Source of the DNA: Hofstenia miamia
Lineage: Eukaryota > Xenacoelomorpha > Acoela
Assembly (NCBI GenBank): GCA_004352715.1
Contig: SCFE01000002.1
Coordinates: 2,089,766-2,153,765 of the forward strand
DNA: 64,000 nt
Reading direction: 5' to 3'
Shown here: one piece after another, positions 1 to 8,715 of the stretch
How positions within the stretch are numbered: the first letter of the stretch is position 1
How the letters are laid out: every line of letters begins with the position of its first letter
Program-made: the position numbers and the translations under genes
Notes under the pieces: model-generated
Seen by the model: only the letters and a program-made list of their open reading frames with translations
The model's database searches: none
Told to the model about the DNA's origin: nothing

Positions 1-530
1 TAATCAGTCACACTACTATAATTCTTTATTCACTTGACAGTCAAAATTGAATTTGGAAATCGAGATGGAAATTAGAGCTATCATGTACTATTGTTGGAAG
101 AGGAGTTTGAATGGCTCAAAGATGGCTGCGGAAATATATGAAGCACTAGGGCAAAGCACTGTAAATGAACGAAGTTGTCGACGATGGATTGAATTTAATG
201 AAGGAGATTTCCATCTGGATGACAAGGAATGAAGTGACAGGCCAAATACGACGGAGGTTGATGTTGAAATAAAAGAATACTTGCGAACCTCTCTCAGAGC
301 ACATACCTATGAAATTGCAAATCCAATAGATCATAGCCATTCTACAATATTGGAGTGTATGAAGAAGATTATTGACCTACGTTATTTGTTGCAAATGTGT
401 ACCTCACGCACTCAGTCAAGGAAACAAAGAAATACGTGTACAGATATGCCAAGAAAAATTGTCTTTTATTTTGGTTAAAAAACATGTTAAAGCAAAAATC
501 GGACAAAACTTTCCATCTAAAAAAGTGATC
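1..530 (+). pseudogene. mariner transposase fragment, N-terminal part
   Basis: The stretch after the ATG at 65 reads MEIRAIMYYCWKR, then a helix-turn-helix region with EALGQSTVNERSCRRW and GDFHLDDKE. These are the N-terminal DNA-binding features of mariner (and SETMAR) transposases. Later pieces in shifted frames (HSHSTI near 340; VPHALSQGNKEIRVQICQEK near 405-460) continue the family pattern. A stop after residue 61 and at least one frameshift break it, and the catalytic DD34D domain is absent. It is a dead 5' remnant inside or just upstream of the torsin gene on the same strand. Family call is confident; exact edges are not. Confidence 0.85.
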
Positions 531-867
531 TTATCTATTCTGTATCGAATCAAATCTCGTTGTTGCATTTTTCAAGGAATTCTAATGTAGATGAGCTTTT
601 AGATGCAAAGATGTCCCCAAATAATTGTAAGTACCAAACAACTATCTCTCATTTAGGTGATAATCCTAGTAGAGTATATTTACAAAACACTTCGTATACA
701 TTGAAATTGAATAAAAATTCTTTGCTTCAAACATCTGGCTTCTCAAACCAGCGAAAATAAATTGGCCACTTTTGTTCTTGAAGGAAGTAATAACCCTGCC
801 TACTACCACATTTCTACTTCAGGCTCACATTGCAATTATTATACTTTACTGATACATTTTATTTTAG
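531..867. other. intron or upstream sequence, nothing recognised
   Basis: AT-rich sequence between the mariner remnant and the first visible torsin exon. It ends in a pyrimidine-rich tract and the AG acceptor at 866-867. No gene or repeat was recognised. Confidence 0.5.
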
Positions 868-942
868 CATTATTGACAGATTTGCAAAAGGATGTTTTCG
901 GTCAAGATCTAGTGATAGACATTGTTATGGCCGCTTTGAAAG
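868..942 (+). CDS. Torsin: torsin AAA+ ATPase, exon (N-terminal part of the domain)
   Basis: This is the first of five exons of a torsin gene on the + strand. Torsins are AAA+ ATPases of the ER lumen and perinuclear space, activated by the membrane cofactors LAP1 and LULL1. The exon follows a TTTTAG acceptor and ends at a GTAAAT donor. It reads LLTDLQKDVFGQDLVIDI then VMAALKG, matching the torsin segment just before Walker A (LxxxFGQ, then the helix leading to the P-loop). It holds 2 bases of a split codon, 24 codons, then 1 base, so it joins the next exon in frame. The signal peptide and start codon must lie upstream of the window. No break was seen in about 283 visible residues across the five exons. 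Confidence 0.88.
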
Positions 943-1610
943 GTAAATTTAATTTTGAACATCTAAGATTTGTGCAAAACAATTCTCAATACACGCTTTT
1001 AGTAAAAATATATACTGTATATATTTATAAGTGTACGCCTATTAAGTATATATGTTGAATTAGACCAATTTTACTAGGTCCCAATAGTCAGAAAATATAC
1101 GTACAAAACCAACAGTTGATTCTATTTAGTTATTTAAATGTAATCGGAAATATTTTTTAATTTTGAAATTATAATTTCAATAACATATAAATTTCGAAAA
1201 TGTAAATAATAACTACAAATCAATAACCGTCAACAAAAATATTCAGTTGCTTTGGAGTAATGCTTAGCAGAAGAAATTTCCGACTAATTATAGCATAGGG
1301 GGTGACGGTCATTCGTTAGGCAGGGCCAGACTTTAGCCAAGGTATTGCGAAATTGCTCCGAAATTTCAATACATGGATTTGACTATTATGCGAAGTTGCA
1401 CGCAAATCAAACCAAATGCAAATATTTATTCCAAAGAACTTATAAGCATTGTTTAAAAATTCTGACCACGCCTTAAACCTAAATTGTCTCTCAATTTCCA
1501 TCTCTGAGAGTAACTAAGATCCCAAGATAGTCATACTTTGTGGCTACATTCAAATTATAAATTTCGTTTACATATAAATTTCGTTTAGAAAAACTACTAT
1601 GTGTCTATGT
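943..1610. other. torsin intron, nothing recognised
   Basis: AT-rich intronic sequence. No coding potential, repeat or RNA was recognised. Confidence 0.5.
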
Positions 1611-1988
1611 CAGTGGTTCTTAAGCTTTTTTAGGTATTGACCCCTTTTCCTCTTAATTTTTTAGCTAGACTCCCCTCCCCAAAAAATTACTAATATAATA
1701 GTAGGTGAATTGTTAATATTAAAGATATAGTAAGTGATTATGTTTTATTTTGGAGGAAAACCAAAATAATACAAATAAATTATTTAACAATTAAATGTTT
1801 ATAAAAAATAGAACTGCGTGAATAATTTTACTTTTAGCATTTTATTTCATTTCTGTAGAAATTGCATTGTGAGTTATGAAAATCATTCTGATTAGAATTG
1901 CCTTATGGACCACCAAAATGTCGCCGTAGACACCCAGTAAAGTTACATGGACCCTTAGAATCCATATAAACCCCGTTCAGAACTACTT
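1611..1988. mobile_element. hAT-type MITE (CAGTGGTTCT ends)
   Basis: The left end CAGTGGTTCTTAAGC and the right end, AAGTAGTTCTGAACG on the opposite strand, form imperfect inverted repeats of the hAT (Charlie-like) type. Flanking 8-mers GTCTATGT and TTCTATAT agree at 6 of 8 positions, as expected for an old 8-bp target duplication. There is no coding capacity. A related copy lies at 22419. Confidence 0.68.
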
Positions 1989-2614
1989 TTCTATATCGTA
2001 TCAAATTTACTATTAAATTCAATTTAGCTAAACAAAACAGTCAAAGCATGATTCATTAAGATATTAAAACTCAAATTCTCTAGAAAATGATGTTTTTTAT
2101 TGTTTTTTTATTGATATGAATCAGAAACTGGAAGACGTCTGACAGAAAATGAAGATATAATCTATTTGTAGTGTTGCTTCTCATGCTGAGTGACCTACAC
2201 ATGAAGCAGTTTCTGTATTACAAAAAATTTGCCATTAGATTCTCAACAGTTTTTTTGAATAGGCTATTAAGACTATTAATTGAATTTTGTAGAAAATTTA
2301 TTAAATTTGAATTATTTATCTATTTAAACACATTTTATAGTTAAAACGTGTCTGAAACTAGAATGAAAACTACTCACACTCCTGAGACAATATTTTTGGC
2401 ATCTACGCTAGCTTTTAGGCACTCTAAAACTTTCTCTCTGTGAGTGATTTTGAATCATGTGCGTGTTATTTTAATGTAGAAAATACGCAATTCAAAGTTT
2501 GATACTATTATAATATCATCTCTACTAGTTACCGTATAAAACTTTGTTTTGCATTTACCTTAGCATCGCTTTTCTTCGCTTGATTAGCAAAAATTCTAAT
2601 CTAACCTCATTTAG
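1989..2614. other. torsin intron, nothing recognised
   Basis: AT-rich intron ending in the acceptor CATTTAG before the Walker A exon. Nothing else recognised. Confidence 0.5.
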
Positions 2615-2808
2615 GTCATTTTGATCATCCATCTAAAAAAGCTTTAGTATTATCGTTTCATGGACCTCCAGGTACTGGAAAAAATTTTGTGGCTAACAAA
2701 ATTGTTAAAAGCATCTATAAAGAGAATATGAAGAGTAGCTTTGTTAAACTATTTCACAAATCAAGAGATTTTGCCCATGACACTCCTGCTAAAATCATTG
2801 AATATAAG
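2615..2808 (+). CDS. Torsin: torsin AAA+ ATPase, Walker A exon
   Basis: This exon completes the split glycine codon of the previous exon and adds 64 codons, ending in phase 0 at AAG|GTTAGT. It carries the nucleotide-binding P-loop GPPGTGKN. Torsins characteristically have Asn after the lysine where most AAA+ proteins have Ser or Thr. Next come FVANKIVKSIYKENM and the conserved torsin segment VKLFHKSRDFAHDTP, which precedes the helix leading to Walker B. There are no stops or frameshifts. The downstream intron is about 18.5 kb and holds most of the elements described below. Confidence 0.92.
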
Positions 2809-3031
2809 GTTAGTATATTTATTAAATATATCCATGTAATTAAAATTACAAGGTTCACAAATGTGGCTTTTGTATTTCAATTTTATTGCAGCTGCTTTTT
2901 CATATTCATTTGAAGTCGTAAACATTTAATTTAATTTGGATGGACAAGGATTAGGCCTCATGACTGATTGAACAGGGCTTGACAATTTTGTTTTGCCACG
3001 TTTTGCCTTCTTCTGATTCAAATTTAGAAAT

Positions 3032-3052
3032 TATATATATATATATATATAT
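3032..3052. repeat. (TA)n microsatellite
   Basis: About ten TA units immediately left of the hepadnavirus-like element. The right flank of that element (5916-5923) is also TA-rich, so insertion into a TA tract is likely and any target duplication is hidden. Confidence 0.9.
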
Positions 3053-3062
3053 ACGTGTATAC

Positions 3063-3104
3063 CCTTTCAGCTTTGTTCAGGAATAAGAGAATAAATTTTG
3101 TTTA
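3063..3104 (+). repeat. 5' terminal repeat (R-like), 42 bp
   Basis: Identical over 42 bases to 5874-5915. It begins CCTTTCAGCTTTGTTCAGG and contains AGAATAAATTT, so a poly(A) signal lies inside the repeat. Sequences outside and inside the two copies do not match, so this is terminal redundancy and not a longer LTR. Confidence 0.9.
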
Positions 3105-3143
3105 ACACGTTTCATATTGAAGTACGACTCAATTCCACTGTTA

Positions 3144-3693
3144 ATGTCGCAGAATACCGTCTCTAAAGAGAAGAAGAAATCTAAGACAACACCTACTGCT
3201 TCTCAGACTCATACTGAAACCAAAGAAGACTCAGATATCGAACAACCCGTCCTTACGAAGGTGTCGTAGCTTTTATCCATCATCTGGAACAGTTGATCAC
3301 ACATGCACCACGCCCAGAGAATCATCGACGCACTAACTTCCATAATACGCCAACTCAGTCAAATGCAAATGCTTTGGTATCCAACGTCATTGCAACTGAC
3401 TCGTTCCATTTTCATGATCTCCCACTCGTTAATCAGCAGATGACTGACACCCTCGCGTTGCTCACGTGTCTAGGAAGAGACCACAGAGAGCTCATGTTAC
3501 TCTACAACCTCCTCAGAGATTCCACAAGCTCGACCAGGATAACCGGAGAGATATCTTTTATCGTATACGCATCTTACTATCAGCACAGAGATACGGATGG
3601 GATTCTACCATCGCAGCCTCTAAGGATGTCACGCTGCTCTAACTCGTCATCGACCACTTACTACAGCCGCCATCGTTCCCACAGCGTACATGA
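3144..3693 (+). pseudogene. broken capsid-like frame(s) of the hepadnavirus-like element
   Basis: Coding-like segments lie in different frames. A 41-codon ORF from ATG 3144 starts MSQNTVSKEKKKSK and stops at 3267-3269. A helical 46-codon ORF from ATG 3303 reads MHHAQRIIDALTSII and ends at 3441. Another piece near 3525-3640 reads LDQDNRRDIFYRIRILLSAQ. Their order, just before a basic tail, would fit a small helical nucleocapsid protein. I cannot prove homology to any capsid. Several frameshifts and stops show the copy is inactive. Confidence 0.4.
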
Positions 3694-4377
3694 CCAAAGA
3701 AGAAGAAGCAGCCCCGTAAGCAAAATCAGCTCCTTCAACCTCCAAGGAATAGCTCTCCAGTTTCTCCTATTATAGAGTTTTCACTTTCTTCGCCTGATAT
3801 TATTTTCTTTGATAGCCAAGTAAGTCCTGGTTTACCACCAGGCCGCGAGGCTTCCGGTTTGGATGACACTCTCAGTACTATTCTTGCTCCAGATTCTGAT
3901 TTCGTGGAAGACCTACCGCCATCGCCTTTAGCCCCAGTAATCGACGCGCTCCTTTCCTCAACTCAAGTATCGCTTTCTACCATTACGGCTATTTCGGAAG
4001 AATCACACAATCAGGATCCTATTATCGATATTGATTTACTGCAGAAAGTCAATAACATAACAATGCTCCTTCCAGAATCAGCGCAGAGAGGTTTTTTAAA
4101 TTATTACGTTAAATTATCTCATCTTCCAGAACGTATCATTATGATGCAACTTGCTCAATTCTTAGCTCGTCATAACATTGTTCTACGGGAAGACGCAGAA
4201 GAAGAGGATCAGCAGGATCAGCCAGATGATCTAGCAAACGTAAACCTTGACTCGTTTGGTATGGACTTCCCGCATGGTATCTCCGATGAACCAGTCCTAT
4301 TAGACGCCGACGCAGTACCAGATTACAAATTCTCTTCGATCAACATTGATTGGAATAAGCTCGAGGCACATCTCTAA
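3694..4377 (+). pseudogene. Lys-rich tail plus acidic spacer-like frame
   Basis: One open frame of about 228 codons. It begins directly after a TGA with PKKKKQPRKQNQLLQPPR, a nucleic-acid-binding type of tail. It continues through a Ser/Pro- and Asp/Glu-rich region (DDTLSTILAPDSDF; EDAEEEDQQDQPDD) to a stop at 4375-4377. It overlaps the reverse-transcriptase frame by about 30 bases in another frame. The order basic tail, low-complexity spacer, polymerase resembles the capsid-to-polymerase junction of hepadnaviruses, but I recognise no domain here. It could also be the N-terminal part of the polymerase. Confidence 0.4.
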
Positions 4378-5065
4378 GTTCAGACCATATGTGGTGAAGA
4401 AACCGCGTTCCTTTCCGCCTTTGATTCACCGACACATCATGGCTAACATCACTGCTCTCCTAGATGTAAAAATCATTGAGAAATCTCCACGCTCGCCATT
4501 CTGCTTCAACTGCTTTGCGGTGCCGAAATCCAGGAAGAAGATTCGTCTTGTGATTGACTTTAGCCCTGTCACCAAAATACCCATGCATCCGAAATTCTAC
4601 CTGCCAACTTTTCTTAAAGTAGTTAAAACTTTTCGGCCACCAAAGCACAATGTTTTACTGTCGTTATATCTTAAATCTGCTTCCATTCATCTTGACTTGG
4701 AAGAAAACCAGAAATATAAAACATGTTTTTTAGCTCCCAATGGCTCAAGATATAGATTTAACAAACTACCCTTGGGGCTCGCTATCTCTCCTTACTCGTG
4801 CCAGATGTTTTATATATACATACTTCTACCACTCAAATCTATATGCAGCATGGTATGGGGACATATTGATAATATATTACTAGTTTTCCACATTTCTAAG
4901 TATAAAGAGATTAATGAATATCTACGGTTTCTAGAAGAATGTGGTATAGTTTTTCAAGAAGAAAAATCAATCAGCCAACCAAGTACATCTTCAGAAATCC
5001 TAGGTTTTAACTTCGATTTACCCAGCTCCAGATTATCTCTCACAATAACCAAAAATTACGGTTAA
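4346..5065 (+). pseudogene. reverse transcriptase frame, catalytically dead
   Basis: The 239-residue frame shows RT fingers and palm in order: FCFNCFAVPKSRKKIRLVID (about residues 50-69), motif A region LLSLYLKSASIHL (104-116), motif B region FNKLPLGLAISPYS, and the active-site box HIDN (173-176). Two of the three catalytic aspartates are lost. Motif A has Tyr at residue 108 where Asp is expected, and the YxDD box reads HIDN. The spacing suits a complete palm domain. FNKLPLGLAISP is closer to hepadnavirus and pararetrovirus RTs than to LINE or BEL enzymes, by eye. The thumb runs past 5065 in other frames. Confidence 0.72.
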
Positions 5066-5180
5066 AACCATTCTTTCAATGAACTGGAATAATGTTTATT
5101 TTATATTTGAATATGAAGCAAATTCACAAAGTAATTACTATTGATGCCAGCTGTCACCAGGAGAAAGTCTTTTTTCCATC

Positions 5181-5765
5181 ATGTTTCGCTTTGCATTCAC
5201 CTCAAAAATATCATCGTCCAAACCAGTATCATCCAAGACTAAAGAAAAGGCATTAGGGCACCTCGCATTCGCCTGGCCGATAATCGGCCCATGGGCAGTC
5301 ATTAAACCACTGTATTTTTCTACAGATAGGCCTAACCTACTTACACTAGCAAAGTTTTTTTTCATCAAAATGCCACACTTCTATCAATGGAATTTACCTG
5401 ATCCAAAAAATACCCAGATCTGGTATTCAGATGCCTCAGATACAGCGCTTGGTATAATTAAAGCAGATAACAACTTTTCACACTCATATTCTTATATTCT
5501 ACAAGATATAGATGGTCACATATATGGGAAAGAGATCCAAGCATTAGCAGTAGCAGCATTTTTAGCAACTCCTGGCCGTACAATTTTCATGGATTCTCAG
5601 CCTCTATACCATGCAGGTTTAAAACTTAAGATAGTGCAATATACCAAATTTAAAATTTCAATTGCGTTAAATTTGTTAATTTTTGTAAAGAATTTAGTTA
5701 TTAGATGGGTTCACTCTACTGGTAGTCTGGCAAATGCTCCATCTCGCTTTAGTTCACAATTTTGA
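5181..5765 (+). pseudogene. RNase H / connection domain of the same element
   Basis: A 194-residue frame on the same strand, about 115 bases after the RT frame. It shows the RNase H fold markers IWYSDASDTALGI (first Asp), YGKEIQALAVAAFLA (Glu), IFMDSQPLYHA (Asp), and RWVHSTGSLANAPSRFSSQF at the end. The final catalytic position reads NAPSR where hepadnaviral and DIRS enzymes usually have an Asp-containing motif before SR. The domain order RT then RNase H with nothing after it, and the promoter following at once, argues against a Ty3-type pol. It is separated from the RT by a broken linker. Confidence 0.68.
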
Positions 5766-5836
5766 AATCTACCTTTGTTTGCTCTTGAATTCCTTTCTAA
5801 GCCTCTCCGCACAACTTTAACCCTCATTGATTAGCA

Positions 5837-5844
5837 TATAAATA
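5837..5844 (+). promoter_or_regulatory. TATA box upstream of the 3' terminal repeat
   Basis: TATAAATA lies 37 bases before the right 42-bp repeat, in otherwise non-coding sequence after the RNase H stop. The distance suits a transcription start at or just before the repeat. No such box precedes the left repeat, whose upstream sequence is a (TA)n tract. Confidence 0.55.
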
Positions 5845-5873
5845 CCGCCATGACAGGAATTCAATTTAGTTAT

Positions 5874-5915
5874 CCTTTCAGCTTTGTTCAGGAATAAGAG
5901 AATAAATTTTGTTTA
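5874..5915 (+). repeat. 3' terminal repeat (R-like) with poly(A) signal
   Basis: Second copy of the 42-bp redundancy. AATAAA at 5901-5906 would be passed over near the 5' end of a transcript and used at its 3' end, as in retroid RNAs with a repeated R region. Confidence 0.85.
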
Positions 5916-6254
5916 TATATACAGGATCCGTTTGGACTACCATTTTAAGATTTTTGGATCCAAACCGCATCTTGCCTCAATTTTGGTAACCCAAAACGCT
6001 TCATTGCAGTTCTGAGGCTTCTGTCAAATATATTGAAGGTTGCTACGCAATCCATATTGGTACATTTTTTGGTATTTTTTCTACTTTTTAAAATATACAT
6101 TTTGAACTAATAACGCCTCTAATTATTTCAGAATAGCACTTAAATTTGTAAAAAAAATTGTGCTGTAAATGGACCTATAATGAATTATTGAATGCGAATG
6201 CCGTATTTTGCAGTACTCCTTCTATGATACCCATGTCATTAAGCACGAAATTTG
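5916..6254. other. torsin intron, nothing recognised
   Basis: After a short TA tract there is unremarkable AT-rich sequence with two GGATCC-containing stretches near 5927 and 5957. Nothing else was recognised. Confidence 0.45.
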
Positions 6255-6628
6255 AGGTTTAATATGTTTGCTTGGCGGTAGAATAGACCGGTTTCCATTA
6301 CAAATCATCTTCAGTATAGCCTTAATGCGGTAATAGTTTTACAATTACTACGCTATATAAATTAATTTTGCATGCACTTCTAAAATAAATTTGTTGTTTA
6401 TTTAATAGTTGATGTTTCCTTTAGCTTCCTCAATGTAGATTGCTTCGTCGATTTTTGGATAGTTTGATCTTCGTAGTATATAGAAATTGTCTTCTCTTGC
6501 AGTATATTTCTGTAAATATATTTCTAATCTTAGATGTCCACTTGGATGTTCTTTTATTCTGCTCCCTAGATTTCTTAGAGTTTCTCCGATATATGATTTT
6601 TCACAATCATCACATTGGTATTTATACT

Positions 6629-6635
<7 letters not shown>
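6255..6635 (-). mobile_element. Penelope-like element 3' fragment (GIY-YIG endonuclease)
   Basis: Read on the minus strand from 6635, the frame gives YKYQCDDCEKSYIGET then LRNLGSRIKEH. This matches the C-terminal GIY-YIG endonuclease of Penelope-like retroelements (CxxC before YIGET, then R...H). It continues through LRRSNYPKIDEAIYIEEA. Downstream, on the minus strand, is GAAGATGATTTGTAATGG followed by an AACCGGTCT-like motif, a common 3' tail of such elements. The reverse-transcriptase part is absent, so this is a 5'-truncated insertion. Confidence 0.78.
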
Positions 6636-6659
<24 letters not shown>

Positions 6660-6663
<4 letters not shown>

Positions 6664-7170
6664 GATAAGTGCGGTGCGGTAATACCGTGGTATGCCGCGG
6701 TAGCAATTTGCACAGTTGCGTGATTAGCGGTAGAATTAAAACAACTTGCGGTGGCATAAAAGTTATACAGATAATTTTTTTGTCTTAGGATTTAAAATCT
6801 CTAAATATTTCTCAAAACAATTGTTTCTGAATCAAAACTAAGAGATTTCACATACAAAATATTAAAAGTAGTTTTTACATATTTCATTGAAAATTTGATT
6901 CTACCCTAATAAAATTGAATGAAATTACAAAATACCTAAGAAATTGTCCTTACACTTTTCTACGAATGATCCATAATCCTGAAAAAATAATTCAGAAATA
7001 TGAATATTTTCATACGAATATAAAAGTGGCGATTGTTGATGTATACCGCGGTAAAATTTCATTTATTGCGGTGATTTGCGGTAAAAAAGCCGACATTGCG
7101 GTGGTTAGAGGTGAAGTTTTTTTTCTGCAGTGTCAATAATTTTGAAAAACCTGTACCGCGCTCATCTCTA
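6660..7170. mobile_element. hAT-type MITE with GCGGT subterminal repeats
   Basis: Ends TAGAGATAAGTGCGGT (6660) and, on the other strand, TAGAGATGAGCGCGGT (7170) form inverted repeats typical of hAT elements. Both flanks are TATATATA, consistent with an 8-bp target duplication inside a (TA)n tract. The interior holds many GCGGT/ACCGC words (for example near 6665-6710, 6749, 7047, 7069, 7078, 7097), which look like transposase-binding subterminal repeats. No transposase ORF was seen. Confidence 0.7.
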
Positions 7171-7189
7171 ATATATATATATATATATA

Positions 7190-7272
7190 CAGGGTGTAAC
7201 AAAAGTAACGCAAAATCTTGGAACGACTTAATTTTAAATCATACTTTTAAGTTCGTTCAGAATCTATGATTA
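7190..7272 (+). mobile_element. left end of an unidentified element (ACAGGGTGTAACAAAAG)
   Basis: ACAGGGTGTAACAAAAGTAA directly after a (TA)n tract resembles the inverted termini of IS630/Tc1/mariner-group elements, which insert at TA. The body is lost in the gap that follows. The right end was not found. Confidence 0.35.
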
Positions 7273-7991
7273 NNNNNNNNNNNNNNNNNNNNNNNNNNNN
7301 NNNNNNNNNNNNNNNNNNNNNNNNNNNNNNNNNNNNNNNNNNNNNNNNNNNNNNNNNNNNNNNNNNNNNNNNNNNNNNNNNNNNNNNNNNNNNNNNNNNN
7401 NNNNNNNNNNNNNNNNNNNNNNNNNNNNNNNNNNNNNNNNNNNNNNNNNNNNNNNNNNNNNNNNNNNNNNNNNNNNNNNNNNNNNNNNNNNNNNNNNNNN
7501 NNNNNNNNNNNNNNNNNNNNNNNNNNNNNNNNNNNNNNNNNNNNNNNNNNNNNNNNNNNNNNNNNNNNNNNNNNNNNNNNNNNNNNNNNNNNNNNNNNNN
7601 NNNNNNNNNNNNNNNNNNNNNNNNNNNNNNNNNNNNNNNNNNNNNNNNNNNNNNNNNNNNNNNNNNNNNNNNNNNNNNNNNNNNNNNNNNNNNNNNNNNN
7701 NNNNNNNNNNNNNNNNNNNNNNNNNNNNNNNNNNNNNNNNNNNNNNNNNNNNNNNNNNNNNNNNNNNNNNNNNNNNNNNNNNNNNNNNNNNNNNNNNNNN
7801 NNNNNNNNNNNNNNNNNNNNNNNNNNNNNNNNNNNNNNNNNNNNNNNNNNNNNNNNNNNNNNNNNNNNNNNNNNNNNNNNNNNNNNNNNNNNNNNNNNNN
7901 NNNNNNNNNNNNNNNNNNNNNNNNNNNNNNNNNNNNNNNNNNNNNNNNNNNNNNNNNNNNNNNNNNNNNNNNNNNNNNNNNNNNNNNNNNN
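7273..7991. other. assembly gap (719 N)
   Basis: Unsequenced bases. The open frames that appear to cross it carry no information. Confidence 0.95.
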
Positions 7992-8059
7992 ATACTAGCC
8001 ATTTGCTGCTTTTCAAATAATTATATTCTTCATTTGATGCAAAATATTTATTATTTATT

Positions 8060-8712
8060 TTTAAGTCGGGGTTACTCTACCAGTCAACGGACTGAAGAGT
8101 GGGTGGCAACAGATCAGCTCTGGCACTTACCCCTAGAAGTGTGCTGCCGGCTTAATCATGCTTGTCCTCTGGCGACCCCTGGCACGCAGAGTGCTGATCT
8201 GTGTTGAGTCTGATCAGCAGAGAGTGAAGCCGAAGGCCGAGCTTCATGAGAGGGTTGCGCCTCTCTACAGCTTTCGCCAACCAAGGCTACTAACTGAGGT
8301 AACTCGTGAGCACCTACCGTCTGCCTGAAACCCATGACAGAGCAAAGCTCCCTCATAGGTAAGGCTCAGCAAATGCTGGCCTAGGCCTATCTAGAGGCCA
8401 GAGACAGAGGAAAATCCTCTGTATAACTGCCCGCGTAGACGCACTCTACGGCTCTGGGCATAGACGTCGCCGTCTGCTCAACAGAACAGACAGTCTCACA
8501 TCATCATCACCGCCTCCATATGTGCAAAGCACACATGGCTGCACCTTCTTATACCCTATTGTTTAACGTCCACTTTAGGTTCGGGACTCCGCAAAGCGAC
8601 GCGCCCATCAAGTATTGGCTCAGCGTCTCCGCCTATCCAGGAACCACCACATGGAGGTTACTTTCCAGGACGATTCAGGCATAGCCCTTGGGTTCCCCAA
8701 TCAGATGTAGTT
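8060..8712. repeat. GC-rich repeat of unknown class
   Basis: About 650 bases with clearly higher GC and many CpG compared with the surrounding AT-rich intron, with sharp edges on both sides. It contains AACGTCCACTTTAGG near 8569, CATCATCATCACC near 8501, and a 66-codon minus-strand ORF (8156-8356) that matches nothing I know. The abrupt composition and the adjacent piggyBac remnant suggest an inserted repeat, possibly SINE-like or the non-coding end of an element. I cannot assign it. Confidence 0.45.
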
Positions 8713-8715
8713 TTT

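Larger units (their letters stand above)
3063..5915 (+). mobile_element. hepadnavirus-like / pararetroid retroelement with terminal redundancy
   Basis: A 2.85-kb unit in the torsin intron, bounded by identical 42-bp direct repeats (3063-3104 and 5874-5915). Inside, on the + strand, are scattered capsid-like frames with a Lys-rich tail, a 228-codon frame, a reverse-transcriptase frame and an RNase H frame. No protease or integrase was seen. The RT has LPLGLAISPYS where hepadnaviruses have a GLSPF-type segment. The RNase H ends in NAPSR, comparable to the DPSR ending of hepadnaviral and DIRS-type enzymes. A TATA box sits just before the right repeat, and AATAAA lies inside the repeat. This is the R-U5 ... 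U3-R layout of a terminally redundant RNA. It recalls hepadnavirus-related retroelements reported from insects. All genes are broken. Placement between hepadnavirus-like and other RT lineages needs a phylogeny. Confidence 0.62.

Noticed and set aside
3063-5915. Reading the hepadnavirus-like unit as an ordinary Ty3 LTR element
   Set aside because: Only 42 bases are repeated at the ends, no protease or integrase is seen, and the promoter is present only at the 3' side. Still possible if heavily truncated, so confidence is kept moderate.
7247-8207. Long open frames across the 7273-7991 gap
   Set aside because: They are composed of N-derived unknown residues; the real flanking codons are few and match nothing.
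8156-8356. 66-codon minus-strand ORF in the GC-rich block
   Set aside because: GC-rich DNA lacks stop codons by composition. No domain, no start context, no partner exon.
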